From Guyanagaster necrorhizus (taxonomy: Eukaryota; Basidiomycota; Agaricomycetes; Agaricales; Physalacriaceae), in assembly GCF_019112545.1 (NCBI RefSeq), contig NW_025064889.1, positions 181,056 to 224,711 of the forward strand: a stretch of DNA of 43,656 nucleotides, written 5' to 3'. Below the pieces are notes generated by a model, which had not been told where the DNA came from, ran no database searches, and saw only the letters and a program-made list of their open reading frames with translations. Both the position numbers and the translations under genes were made by a program. This document shows positions 33,047 through 43,656 of the stretch, piece by piece. Position 1 is the first letter of the stretch; every line of letters begins with the position of its first letter.

Positions 33047-34355
33047 TCATGGGCTTCTACCGACAAGAACCTTGATTATATTCTCGTACACAGTAAACAC
33101 GATACCGCCACTCATCTGTGTGTGTATCTTGGTTATGTTCAAATGGAGCAGACTAAATCACTTACCACCAGCCGAGCGAGCCTTGGGGTAGTCCCGGTCC
33201 AGAACCTCAGGATCCCCTCCTCTGTAAATATCCGATACGCGCAGTGAGCAAAATTGCGATACTGCGAACGTGCTTCCAATGACTGCATACGAGTCTTGAT
33301 GACGCTATTCCAGAATGAGTATTCGATCAAAAGGCCAGTAGAAAGGACGTACTCCAAAGGCATAGTAGTGTAGACCGTTACTAGCCCAGCAATAGCACCG
33401 ATGCCAAAGGTAATGGTACTAGGTAATGTTTGTCCGGGACGAGCTGTGCCTTGAACAAACTGTTTCAGTGTCGAATACGTCGTAAAGCGAACAGCAGAAT
33501 TAGCGCCTTGCCGCATCATCTGTGTAGAGCGTTATCCTCGTGTCGCAGCACGGACTAGCTGAACTCACTGTCGGCCATAGTCCACGATATATCCCCGTGA
33601 TGCCCTCTTGCCGTACTATGGATATTGTTCCATGTACGAGACCGCGGTACTGTGGATTCGGTCGATTGGCATCATCTATGAGTTTCGTTCTGAAACCTTC
33701 ATGAGTACACGGTGGACAATAAAGCGAAAAACCCGCACTTGATGGTTTCTGATGGCGTCACGGCAAGTAGTGCCTCCATCATGCCCGCGCCCAAACCCGC
33801 TGTAGCCAACTGCATCAGCATGTAACACAACGCTGAGGTGCGATAAACCATACCAACAAGACTCCGTGGTGCGCTCACTTTGCCCTCAAATCAACATCAG
33901 ATGTAGCAATATCAATGACAAAACTGAAACATACCTGAGAGTCTGCCAATTTTTGCTTGAAATGATCATAACTCACGAACCGCACGCCAGCCTTGGTAGC
34001 ATTGCCGATGACTAGTGCTGAGCATCCAGAGTAAAGTCCAACGATGCCCTTGTTCTTCAGAGTCTCTTTGATAATCGTTATGGGCCCTTGTCTCTGCAGT
34101 AGATGCCATTAGGGCGCGCACAAGAATCACAAATGCCAGACCTTTCCACCGAATTGCGACCGTGTTTTGACAAATTCTGTAGGGTATGTGATAAAACTTC
34201 CCATCATGAGGAATCGAAATCTATCGTCTGAGGAGAACATACGCCTCAATAGCACCAGCTGACGCGCCTGCGATTCTGCTCCAAGTCAATACTTAAAAAA
34301 CCTGACAGAGACGTTTCACATACAACGAATGAACGGGTTTCTCCTTCTGGAACAT
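33047..34355 (-). CDS. Mitochondrial tricarboxylate (citrate) carrier, 290 residues
   Basis: Ten exons on the minus strand: 34355-34324, 34275-34243, 34196-34142, 34093-33935, 33884-33858, 33809-33739, 33689-33569, 33519-33353, 33304-33166 and 33115-33047; total 873 bases. The three repeats of a mitochondrial carrier are present, each with the Px(D/E)xx(K/R)x(K/R) signature: PTEFVKTRSQ, PSETIKTKL and PLDVIKTRMQ. The sequences RQGANSAVRFTTYSTLKQFV and TGTTPRLARLVMSGGIVFTV are characteristic of the CTP1/SLC25A1 citrate carrier branch, which exchanges citrate for malate or other acids across the inner mitochondrial membrane and supplies cytosolic acetyl-CoA. The length is normal for the family. 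The start MFQKEKPVHSL has the usual short pre-helix segment. The junction 33858/33809 uses a weaker donor (GTTGGT) but keeps phase and the expected residues. No defect is seen. Confidence 0.9.
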
Positions 34356-35899
34356 CTGGTTAGAAAAAACCGTATTCTGCACAAAGCCAGGAGATACGCA
34401 GAAAAATGGCAGTAGAAAACGGGATGAAGAAGGGAGAGGTGGCAGTGCCGCATACTTTAGAGGTGCTTGACATCACTTGGTGCGGAGCCGAGTTGCCACG
34501 CACGGTTCAACTTGTACCGGAATACAGTACTTGTGGGCCAGGAAATCCGTTCATCTTTCATCAGGTGTATAACCTACACCCATGACTCCAATACAAAGTA
34601 AACCATTTCAACACAGCCAATACTCTGAATTCCAGGCATCATCTGGAACTAGGACTTTCCACCATTCTCGTATTTCAGGCACGAGGAGAAGGCCATTTTG
34701 CTGCGCCTGGACAAGGCCTGACCAGTTCATGGTGATCTACCATGCAGATAACATGCGGAAATTGATAAGTCATCTATCAACGCGCTCAATGAATTCACCA
34801 ATTTTCGGTGGGGAAGTGGTAGAGAGGCTTGTAGACAACGTGATTACCAGCGACCTATGCTAAAATAAACACCTCTTGATTGGGAACTTTTTGGTGCTGA
34901 GGCGCCAAAAACTGCATCTGTCCACTGGTGATACCAACTCGACGGACGCAAGCTTCTCCGTCCCATCGCTACTGACTGAAATAAAGAATCACCATTGCAG
35001 GAAAACTATGACAGTGCCCTGTCTACAATCATCAGGCCCCGAATTTTGGGCGCAGAAACAATCTTGCCCATAGCGATCTCGGCTTTCCCGGAGGCATAAA
35101 TAGCAAAGTACTCCTCTGTATGGCATCACGACGTTGTCCCAAACTGATGTTATTTTTGCAAGTTCAGCAGATCAGGTCCCTCCAGTGTTATGAACAGCCT
35201 GACTGTCACACTGATAATGAATGTTAGATCAAGAATTTAGGTCGGATTTGTTGCGCGCAGCCATGGAAATATAAGAAATTCGGCATTTTTCGGTGGTGCC
35301 TACATGTTTTCAGGGAAACGCAGCAGTAATTTGAGTACAACACGCGTAAATGGTGTGCGGGTGGTGGAGAATGTATACAGGAGGAAAGGCATGCTTAGAC
35401 AATGTACCTTTTGTGGGACTCCCGATCAGACGCGATCGCGCCGGCCCGCCCACCCAACAACCATCGTGCAGCTGAAATCTCTCTGAAATTGGACGTTCTA
35501 CTTGTTTTCCCTATAAAGGAGTTGTCAGTACATGCTTATATGCTTGTGCTAGGAGGATCTCTAGCAGCCTCAATGTTATTCATGTTCATTGTAGGCCTAG
35601 ATTGATATGCTTTAACACCGACCGGTCTGAGGCCCGCGGTAACTGCTACGGAAAATGGCAGATCCCTGTAATTAAAGATTTCCTGTGCAACTGCTGCGAG
35701 AGCGCAGGCAGCGCAGCACTCTCCTAGGAATACAAAAGCTTCGGGTCCTTCTCGAACAATCTTTATCGATTATTTTCTATTTGCCTCACTTTCGAGCTCA
35801 CCACCACTCTTTCCACATCCCACTCCCTCTGTGTAAGCACCTCTTTCTCATTCTACGCCTATCTGTATTTTTATCTCCGGAAACACAGGTTCTCCAAGC
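34356..35899. other. Intergenic, 1.5 kb, no gene recognised
   Basis: Frames of 60-93 codons occur (34582-34863, 35402-35605) without family features. The last about 150 bases before 35900 are rich in C and T, common just upstream of highly expressed fungal genes, and are the likely promoter and 5' UTR of the secreted protein gene. A GT...AG pair between about 35833 and 35889 could be a 5' UTR intron. Confidence 0.45.
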
Positions 35900-36563
35900 A
35901 TGCTTTTCTCTGCCAAAGTCATTCTTCTCTCTTTCGCCTCCGCTGTCTTTGCTGGTACCGTCCATGACAACAGCCTCAAGAGGCACTTGAAGAGCCGTCT
36001 TTCAAGTCCAACACTTGAAGCACGCTCCGAGTCCGTTGAAGCTTACTACGGGTTCCAGGCAAGGATTTCGTCTTCTATTTAATATGGGAAGTTGACCATC
36101 CATTAGAATAGCACCCTCACTGCCTGCGGTGTATATTTCAACGATACTGACTATATCATTGGATTGAGTTCCGAGTATGTGACCGCCGACTACACTAATA
36201 ACTGCGGCAGGTCGGTGAGTGACACGCAACCTCTTCAAGTTTGGAATGGCTCAATAATATGTCTTTCATAGGTTATTGTCTCCCTGACCGACGACAATTC
36301 TACTTCCATCGAGGTCACCGTCGGCGATTCGTCCGAGAATGATGCCTACCTCTCTGTTGCTGCCTTCGAAGCCCTGGCAGGATCGCTCGATGCGGGAATT
36401 TGTGAGTCACTCGAATCATATTGCATTTCTTATCTAAACTCGTATAGTGAACATCACCTGGTCATTCATTGACGAAGTCACCGCGACCGTATCTTCTGGC
36501 GAGTATTTATCTGGCCTCTTGTGCTTGAGGTCCACCACTAACGCAATCTGTAGCGTCTACTGA
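35900..36563 (+). CDS. Small secreted RlpA-like double-psi beta-barrel protein, 170 residues
   Basis: Exons: 35900-36058, 36107-36214, 36272-36401 and 36448-36563, giving 170 residues. It starts with a clear signal peptide (MLFSAKVILLSFASAVFA, cleavage likely before GTV), then a basic Lys-Arg site (LKRHLKSR) that could be a Kex2 cut. The mature part has the order seen in fungal RlpA-like/expansin-like proteins: AYYGFQ, TACGVYFNDTDYIIGLS, NNCGRSVIVSL, a short linker, then LSVAAFEALAG and LDAGILNITWSF. The two cysteines probably pair. Such proteins are secreted and are thought to act at cell walls or in interactions; no enzyme activity is established here. Intron 1 appears to begin with GC (GCAAGG); a GT donor six bases earlier with another acceptor would also keep the frame. 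The last about 20 residues are uncertain because a further intron could replace them. Confidence 0.75.
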
Positions 36564-37211
36564 AGCATCCAGTGCTTGAGTGTTCCTGATATTTGTTATC
36601 GTATCGCGTAAAAGGATTTAGGGATGGACTTGCATATAGTTTCGGGACTTTTGTTGTAAAGCTCGTTAAATTATAGTAAATTTTATGCTCTTCTGCATAC
36701 AAGAATTCCCCTGAATCGACGATTCCACGTTCCTGGCTGATCGAACCTGTGGGCACTGCACTACCCATTCTTTCTTTTTTCGGTAGAAATATACTATATA
36801 GATAGACAGACGAGCTTCTATGTAGCCATACTTGGATACGGTATAGTCAGTTAGGCTACTTACTGACAGGCGGAAATTTGATATCCATATCAAGAATAAG
36901 AGAATTTCCCAAGACTCAAAAAGTTTTTAAAGACATATAAAAATAGTAGAATAGTTATTAGACATGACCACTAGTTAATCCACCCAGAGTGGCATGCTAT
37001 TTTCTAGAATGCGCCATAATCTGTATATGATGTCCTTTGGAATAAAGAAAATCAGAGTTGCGGCTGAGCTCGAGGACTCGGAGATGATGGAGATCGGATC
37101 GACATTCAATTCCTTTTCGGGAAGCATTTATCGTCACCCATAGGAAACAGGGCCAAATACAAGCTATCGAGGAACGACGCGTGGTTGCCTCCTTGATAGC
37201 TTACCGTCATC
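36564..37211. other. Intergenic, AT-rich, no gene seen
   Basis: It contains the 3' end of the secreted protein gene and the promoter of the ArfGAP gene. AATAAAG near 37042 is antisense or chance. Confidence 0.5.
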
Positions 37212-38524
37212 ATGTCCCGCCAGGACAAAGCGACCACAGAGCGATTCACAAAGACACTACGAGAGCTAGTAAAGAAACCAGAAAATAAGCTGTGTGCAGA
37301 CTGCAAGCGAAATGGTGCGCCTATCAGACTGATATTTCGAAGTCGAAATTCATGCTTGTGTAGATCCTCGATGGGCATCCTGGAACATGTATTAGGTTTT
37401 ATATCTGTCGAACTGAACTGCAAGCTCACGCAAAGCTCAAGTGGCGTCTTTCTCTGTATACGGTGTTCAGGCATTCATCGTGGCATGGGCACCCATATCA
37501 GTCGTGTCAAGTCTGTAGACCTGGACGTCTGGACCCCGGAGCAAATGGAGGTATGCTGTTAGCGTGCCGTCCAATTCTATGTTTTCTGATATGTGTAGTC
37601 CATCCAAAAATGGGGAAACCACCGAGCGAATCTTTACTGGGAAGCGCATCTCAAAGCTGGACATATCCCTCCTGATCAGTTCGTGGCCTTCAATGAACGG
37701 GAATGTACCCTAACTTTGAATATTGCAGTAAAATGGAATCCTTTATACGATCTAAATATGAATCACGTCGGTGGGCAATGGAAGGACCCCCACCACGAGA
37801 TCCATCGATACTGGAAAACGGATCAGATGCTGCGCCTCCGCCACTATCACAACAGCAACGGCAACCAGCTACCCCGGCGCTCCAAACTGCACGCGCCAGC
37901 CCTGCTCGCGTTCCTGTGACCAACCGTCAACCCCAGCCCCACCATCTTCTTTCCGCCAGCTACGCGTCACAGCAAAAGACTCAACTTATCCCTCCTGCTA
38001 CTGCTCCAGCTCCATCCCCGCCACCACCGCAAGCAAGACCAAGCGATGACCTCTTTTCACTCGACTTTCATTCTCCTGTTTCAACATCTTCATCTCCGCA
38101 GCAGGATCCTCAGATGAAGAAAGACGTCAAGCAGGACATCCTGTCTTTGTTCTCTTCTCCCCCATCTGCTGCACCTGCACCCATCTCGCCTTGGGGACAA
38201 CCTCAGCCCCAACAGCAGCAGCAGATAACAAGCATGATGGGAACGGGTGGTACAGGCATGTGGGGCGTCAGTTCAGGATGGAACACGGCAACAACTCCCG
38301 CTGCCCAGCAAAATCTTTGGGGCGCCCCGGCCTCGCAGCAGCAGCAGCAGCCTTCTTTGTTTGCTAGCAGTGCTGCAATATGGGGAGCGCCTGCGCCATC
38401 AAACGGGACTAATCAGGCGTCGAGTGATCTCTTTGGCTCGTTCGCTAGTGCGGGGGCTATAACGACGACGACAGTACAGAAGAAGGATGATGTCTTTGGA
38501 GATATTTGGGGAGATTTCAAGTGA
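37212..38524 (+). CDS. ArfGAP protein, Age2/SMAP-like, 370 residues
   Basis: Five exons: 37212-37314, 37364-37388 (25 bases), 37442-37550, 37599-37678 and 37729-38524; total 1113 bases. The amino-terminal zinc finger is complete after splicing: CADC, then [28 protein letters not shown] with the catalytic arginine in HRGMG, then [14 protein letters not shown] and [15 protein letters not shown]. The CxxC...CxxC cysteines are present. After [13 protein letters not shown] the rest (about residues 130-370) is Pro/Gln/Ser-rich and probably disordered, ending [11 protein letters not shown], a DxF/W-rich tail that may bind clathrin adaptors. ArfGAPs switch off Arf GTPases in vesicle traffic at Golgi and endosomes. 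The short finger-first layout fits Age2 of yeast and SMAP of animals. The acceptor at 37441 is chosen because it restores the conserved WN-x-GVF spacing. Confidence 0.9.
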
Positions 38525-39447
38525 AGCATCGCGTATCCTAGTAGGTCCTTCCTAAATTTAGACATGTTGGTGGATCGGAATGCCCGCCTCCCCTTGAGAC
38601 GATTACGACTGCGTTTTCACGAAGTCGACAGCGACCGTGTCTTCCATACGGCAGAGCTTTAATGTTGTAGAACAAGAGCAATAACTGCTTTGGTTCTCGT
38701 AAGCACCAGATTCTTTCTTCTGCAGACGCAGATGCAGGAGAACTTCTTACACAAGAAGCCCGGCGTTTTCCAGGCTCCTTGTGACGATCATTGCCTCGGT
38801 TTCTTGCAGCAACGTCCCTGGTATGAAGTGCAACTTTATATGTGCTACAGGTTACTTTTCACACTGGACCTGAAGACTTTTCGAATTCAGAACAACACTT
38901 GCGTTCGTGTTTGTCTTCGGTTTTGATTTCGAAGACGGTCACATTAGCTCTATGCCTTCTTCAGGCAAAGTCCAGTCCAGTCTTTCCCTGAAAGCAAGCA
39001 CTCTTACACGCATAATTATGGCTACGCGGGCAAATCAAAGAGACACCTAAATCGCGAAGAGAAAAGTTGACGTTGAATCTTGGGAATTGCCGCTTCGTGC
39101 AAAGTTGGAATTGAAGCTTCTCTTTCCTTTCGGTCCCACGGCGATTCAGGTACATTGCAGTTCCCATACTTTGTCTGCCAACCGTCTCCTCAACGACGCT
39201 CTGGGACTATCTGATGATAGCTGTGAGTTGTGTTCCGTGCTCAGTTCTGTGCATTTGCTTTGCGTTAGAGTTGGGTGACCTAACGATCGGGTCCACTATA
39301 CTTTCCCCCCAACCTTGAATTGCTCTTAGAGAGGGAATTCCGAACTGAGTAGCCATTATTTTATAGGGGCAGATCACTATGCTATAATATTCCAGTCAAA
39401 TGTCGAGTCCGATTGAAAAATCTCAAGCTTAACAAAACTCTTCCACA
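38525..39447. other. Intergenic, no gene seen
   Basis: Short frames only (38690-38926, 39087-39278). This is the 3' flank of the ArfGAP gene and promoter of the F-box-like gene. Confidence 0.5.
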
Positions 39448-41106
39448 ATGGCGACTACTCGCCCTGTGCGTAGGCTTGCGATTGTTCTCTGTTGCACATT
39501 CTCATCGCATCCATAGGGACACCAAGTGCTGCCTCTCGAGTTCACCGACGAGGTTTACAATTCTTCGGGTACCAGTATGAAAGACTTGTGTAATCTGTCG
39601 TTGACCTCTCGAGAAGTGGGCAAACGAGCCACAGCATTGATTTTTCGGGTTGTCAGGTTTAGAGGAGGCACATCTGAGTCGGATCTTGACAATGACATTT
39701 CTAAACTTCGCGCCCTCTTCGCATCTAACGACAGCTTGGCAACGTCGATCTCAGGATATTGGTTCTTGATGACCAGGACCGCAACGCAAATATTGCCTTG
39801 CCCAACTTTGTTTTTGTCCTTGGAAAGATGGGGAACCTGAACGGCATTAAACTGACAGACGTTGAACATCGTCAACCTCAACTCACCCGACGCCAGGTCC
39901 AGGTCTCCCTCTTCACTGCCTTCGCCAACCATGCCAATCTCACGGAATTCACCTCTATGACATGTCCATGGAATTCCACGAATTTGAGACCATCCTCCGC
40001 TCAAGCCCATCGCTTAGCTCCCTCCTTATATCCGACCTTCACATAGACGAGTTTAATGAGTTTCTTCCGATCATCGGGCATTTTTCCATGGTTGGCAAAC
40101 TCAATGAACTGAGAGCTGTGGCATGGGAGGATCCCCAGTCGTTCTATCACGACCTTCAGCCAAAAACAGCTCTTAAGCTGCCGATCGAGCGCTTAATCGT
40201 TAAGTTGGCGACACCCTCGGATTACAAAGTAATGGATCTTTTGGCATCCTCTGCATCACCTGTCCTTCTACCAGGGAGCCTCAAGAGAATGGCGATTTCT
40301 ACCGCCACAGGCGCATTTAATATGGTGATATCGGACAGAATCATAGCTTTTCTCCACTCTCCACTGGCCCAGTCTGTGTCGCGATTGCACTTGGGTGAGC
40401 ATGAAGTGGGCACATGTGAGTCATTTCTGTCTGTCTGTTCAGTATTGTAATGGCATCACAGACAGAGCAGGCCCTCGTGCTCCTCGTAATTTTGACACTG
40501 TTCATCTCCCGCTTTGCACCGCTCTCGATTTACACCTCGTTATCGATGACTGGAATGATAGCGGGGAAGGCCCCTTGTGGCTCTCTTCCATTCTCGAAAC
40601 CCTATCTCCAGAGCAGCTCCCTGTTAAGAAGCTTCTTCTCATCTTCGACTTTCGTTTCGATCACGATTGTATCGACAATTTGCCTGTTCCCACTCACGTT
40701 TGGCCTCGTCTCGACAATGCACTCTTTGAAAATGGCCTTGATTTGGAGGAAATCGGAGTTCATGTAATTCTTCGCGTCGAAAATCCAGAATGCCTCTTTT
40801 TTGATCTGGATGAAGAAACAGAAGCGGAAGAGAGCAACGGATCGGAGAGCGGGGCGGGGAGCGCAGAAGAAGAGCGACCCAGAGAGCGATCCCGATGACA
40901 TAAGTGATCTCGATGACAGCAGCTATATTCCTAGTCAGAGCGAAGATACAGATGCCGAAGATGATGAGGAAGGTGAGAACGGTGTAGAGCTCAGCAAGAA
41001 AGAAAGTCAGGACGACAAGGAAGTCTATGTCACCCCCGGGAAATTGCTACAACCCTGGCTGCTCAAATTTGCTCTTCCCAAGACAACTGCGCGCTATTAC
41101 CTTTAA
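39448..41106 (+). pseudogene. F-box/leucine-rich protein gene with frameshifts
   Basis: A small first exon (39448-39465, MATTRP) splices in phase to 39517, giving QVLPLEFTDEVYNSSGTSMK and LCNLSLTSREVGKRATALIF, an F-box-like opening. Long leucine-rich stretches follow (LRILVLDDQDRNANIALPNF, FHEFETILRSSPSLSSLLIS), then an intron from 40418 to about 40465 and TALDLHLVIDDWNDSGEGPL. The frame must change twice by one base, near 39740-39750 and near 39940-39955; each break would be healed by one added base. An acidic tail appears in two frames around 40800-41000 (EETEAEESNGSESG, then DSSYIPSQSEDTDAEDDEEG), so a third shift is likely. The coding signal is otherwise well kept, which points to recent decay or sequencing error. 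Intact relatives would be SCF ubiquitin ligase adaptors. Confidence 0.6.
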
Positions 41107-42848
41107 CAGGACGAAACTACCTCCTCCGCCATGGAGGACTGAATCAAAACTTGGATCCGCATCTCAGAAAGAGTCGGCGACGCTGCATTTTTGATATCGA
41201 CGAGGTTTTACGGAAGTAGTGACGTACATTTTTTTCTCATGTACAGATAGTCAGAATGGCTGTTCTTGGGGACTTCGTCCTATCAACATACCTGCCTCTT
41301 TACGCGCCCAAACATACTAGCCAAACAAAGAGCATATGAAACGCAGCGCCAATTGTCTCGTGCATGGTTTCGCTGTACAGCTGCTGCACATCACTTCTGA
41401 GTCGACGTCGCCCTCTTATGGTGTATGCAGCTTCTGCATCATGCTTGGGACAGAATTGCTTGGTGACTTCCGATAACATCAAGACCTGTGTTTGAAAAGA
41501 CATGGACATTCAAGGATTGAAGCGAATCACAACAGCATATATATCGTTAGAGAATCGTTATTTCTGTTTGTCTTAAATCAGCAGTTGCAAACACACTGGA
41601 CGAGTTATGGCACCTTCACCACCATGACTTCCGTCTCTGGTATACCAAGTACAATGCATGAATTACTCCTCCGATCCAGAAGAAGAGAGTCAGGATGATG
41701 TTTATGAGGATATCCGCCAGGGGCCGCTTCATCAACATGACCGCTATTGGTGGAAGGAGGACGGCTACCTAAAGCAGTATTTGAATCAGTGAAGCGACCG
41801 GCGTTTCTTATTGAAGGTACACACAATGATAAGGAGAACATCTTCAGACGTAACGGAAGCCATGATTCGACGTGAAGGTTTGCGTTATGGTGGTGGCATG
41901 CTTACTTATAGCTGGGCGACTGTATGTCGTCACACAGACCCATTCCACGCATGGATGCCATGCCGGACACGCATGGCAGCCTTGGATGGCATTCAAACAG
42001 GAATATTAGCTGATGGGCAAGGCAGGAGAGACGTCACATAGTTTCTGGTAGTCTGTCAGTCATACAAGAGATAAAAGTGGGAGAAATTATACCTTTTTGT
42101 TTCGTTCATTCGAAGGAAAAAATGGAAGTGGTAGTAGCGGAGCACTCTTAGACTTCACAGGTCCACTTGTTCATACATCATGTTTGAGACGTCCTCAAAA
42201 GCGTGCGGATGGAGAAAGGATAAGCGTGTTCTCAGAAACTTTTCTTATACTTGAATACATGGGATCTTGGTTGTAGGCGGGAGTAATACATCGTAGAAAA
42301 ATTAAACTGTATACGTTAAAATTCTACGAGTCCGGCACAATATGCGAGAAAGTGAGTACTTACCTGGAAACGACCCGTAAAGGCCTCATGTTGGTCACCA
42401 CTTCACACCCTTCATGCATCTCGAGTCAAGTATAATATCCCACGGTTCGATATCGATGGACATTGTTCCCGGTAGATCTTGGTACTTGGAAATAACATCG
42501 CATTATGGATGATAATGCTTTGCACGATGACTGAGAACGTTGATTGATATCGGTAGTGCTCCATCATTAGGTTCTGGATTTTTAGTGAAAGTAAACAAAG
42601 GCTTCAGAAATATCGCTGAACTGAAGGAAGCCGGGGAAGAAGGAAGACTTGTCAGTGGATGCCGGCCAGGAAAGAGATGAGGGAAAGGAGAAGAAAGCTA
42701 CAATGGCAGACTCTTTGTAGGGTAAGGGTAAGAAGGAGAGAAGATAATCGGACGCGACAAGAATGTTCGGCATTCCCCAGTCGTAGAAACGACCACGTGC
42801 TCCTAACAAGTTCACTGCTGTTCTACGCGACCTTAAAAGCACGAGAAA
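41107..42848. other. Mostly empty, with a possible gene remnant at 41650-42040
   Basis: Between about 41655 and 41790 the plus strand reads MNYSSDPEEESQDDVYEDIR then HDRYWWKEDGYLKQYLNQ before a TGA. Other frames continue with KRPAFLIEGTHNDKENIF and a Trp-rich bit. The composition is coding-like but the frames shift and I do not recognise it. The remainder to 42848 has no supported gene; its last part is the 5' flank of the right FunK1 copy. Confidence 0.35.
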
Positions 42849-43625
42849 ATGGCTGTCGCGGTATTCTTCCTTGACCCCCTGCTCTCTATGTACCTAAATC
42901 GATTTTATCGTGGCGATATTATGACGAACATCGATTCAAATTCTTCGAGAGATGCGAATTATCGCTCTGGTCCCCCCTCCATTCCAGAGACAAAGATTCC
43001 GCTGCTAAAAGAGTCTGTAACTGAACAGATACGCTCCTCTCCACAGAGTACGCCACTCAGCAATCGTGCCGCAACTGTGAATCCCACAGCCAACGCGGAT
43101 CATCTTGCGGCAGATTTTGAACGGTACATCCTGGAAGATCTCAGAAACCGAGTTTTCATGTCCTCCGACCATTTTTTGAACAATATTCTCCATCTTCCTC
43201 GCGACTGGCAAACCAACGACAAGATAAAATCCCAAATCGAGGCACTCAAAAATGATGCTGCATTCAAGAATGATATCAACGCCTACGATGAATTATGCAA
43301 TGAGCGCAATCCTGGGGAGAAGAACTTCTACCATCCCCACAGCCTGATGTTCAATAACGCATTCGACGCTCTCGGTGCCACTGAAGAGTCTAGACTCGGC
43401 ATTTATCGACAAGATGCGAAGCCGGTTGATGGCGGTTTAGAAAAGAACATCCCCGATACGTTGGGTGTTCTTCGCGCGATGTTCAACAGTTCCGGAAACG
43501 TGGTTGACAACATGAAGGACAAAGGCCCAGAGTACAACTTTTCGTGGGCGCAAAGAATGCTCCACGCAGTTGCAAATGATTTATGTAAACGGCAGATTAT
43601 TTGTCAAGGAAGAACAAGGAAATAA
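42849..43625 (+). pseudogene. FunK1-type kinase, amino-terminal fragment
   Basis: The frame begins MAVAVFFLDPLLSMYLNRFY and follows the left-hand FunK1 exon block by block (LADFERYILEDLRNRVFMSS, EKNFYHPHSLMFNNAFDALG, VLRAMFNSSGNVVDNM) up to FSWAQRM near 43560. There the match to the left gene stops, where that gene continues HWQEFKPNEYY. The frame then runs into the repeat 43562-43656 and ends after 22 unrelated codons at 43625. The kinase core is absent, so this is a truncated copy joined to other DNA. Compared with the left copy the coding part has many substitutions but no frameshift, while the adjoining repeat is almost unchanged. It might be transcribed as a short protein. Confidence 0.7.
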
Positions 43626-43656
43626 GTATTGAGAGCCTCGCAGGCTAATTCAGGGG
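43562..43656 (+). repeat. Inverted repeat arm matching 1246-1340
   Basis: Equals the reverse complement of 1246-1340 with one mismatch (43565). It interrupts the FunK1 fragment and continues past the window edge, so the repeated unit may include more, possibly another FunK1 promoter and gene as seen on the left. Confidence 0.9.

Noticed and set aside
10254..38524. A secondary-metabolite gene cluster
   Set aside because: No polyketide synthase, peptide synthetase, terpene synthase, P450 or other tailoring gene is seen; clustering of DUF6534 alone is tandem duplication.
1..43656. tRNA, rRNA, CRISPR or plasmid-type features
   Set aside because: Nothing of the kind was noticed by reading; a tRNA scan could not be run, so single tRNA genes are not excluded.

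Overview
The window looks like nuclear DNA of a mushroom-forming basidiomycete (Agaricomycetes, probably Agaricales). Genes are cut by many short introns of about 45-60 bases with GT-AG ends. Several families that I know only or mainly from this group are present: FunK1-type kinases, DUF6534 multi-pass membrane proteins, DUF6593 proteins and fast-decaying F-box proteins. No rRNA, tRNA, CRISPR array or bacterial-type feature was recognised. All exon models were built by hand from splice signals, reading phase and remembered family motifs, with no alignment or transcript data.

Left part (1-23000): accessory and partly ruined sequence. A FunK1 amino-terminal exon (minus) runs off the left edge. 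Next to it, in opposite orientation, lies a decayed kinase carboxy-terminal half. Then come an unknown single-exon 315-residue protein (minus), an F-box pseudogene (plus), a four-exon DUF6593 gene (minus), and three DUF6534 genes at 10254-11880 (plus, one-base frameshift), 14698-16360 (minus, partly degenerate) and 19288-20973 (minus, intact model of 364 residues). A 592-residue Ser/Pro/Arg-rich protein (12434-14277) and an unknown gene with an internal stop (17389-18246) lie among them. About 8000-10250 and 20974-23005 hold nothing I can name.

Middle (23000-32550): a direct tandem duplication of about 3.6 kb. Each copy carries a complete 21-exon gene (minus) for a TRK-type potassium transporter (756 and 758 residues), with all four pore-loop glycine motifs and microexons of 9 and 15 bases. 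A decayed LINE (reverse transcriptase end, RNase H, His/Cys tail) lies between the copies. Part of the two genes, introns included, is identical base for base, suggesting recent duplication or gene conversion.

Right part (33000-43656): conserved genes for a mitochondrial tricarboxylate carrier (10 exons, 290 residues, minus), a small secreted RlpA-like beta-barrel protein (plus) and an Age2/SMAP-like ArfGAP (5 exons, 370 residues, plus). An F-box pseudogene and a FunK1 amino-terminal fragment follow. The last 95 bases are an inverted copy of 1246-1340, so both window ends carry the same FunK1-linked breakpoint.

There is no sign of one operon-like system. The window reads as conserved transport and trafficking genes set in a fast-changing, duplication-rich neighbourhood. 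The tandem TRK pair and the repeated FunK1 breakpoint are the most unusual structures.
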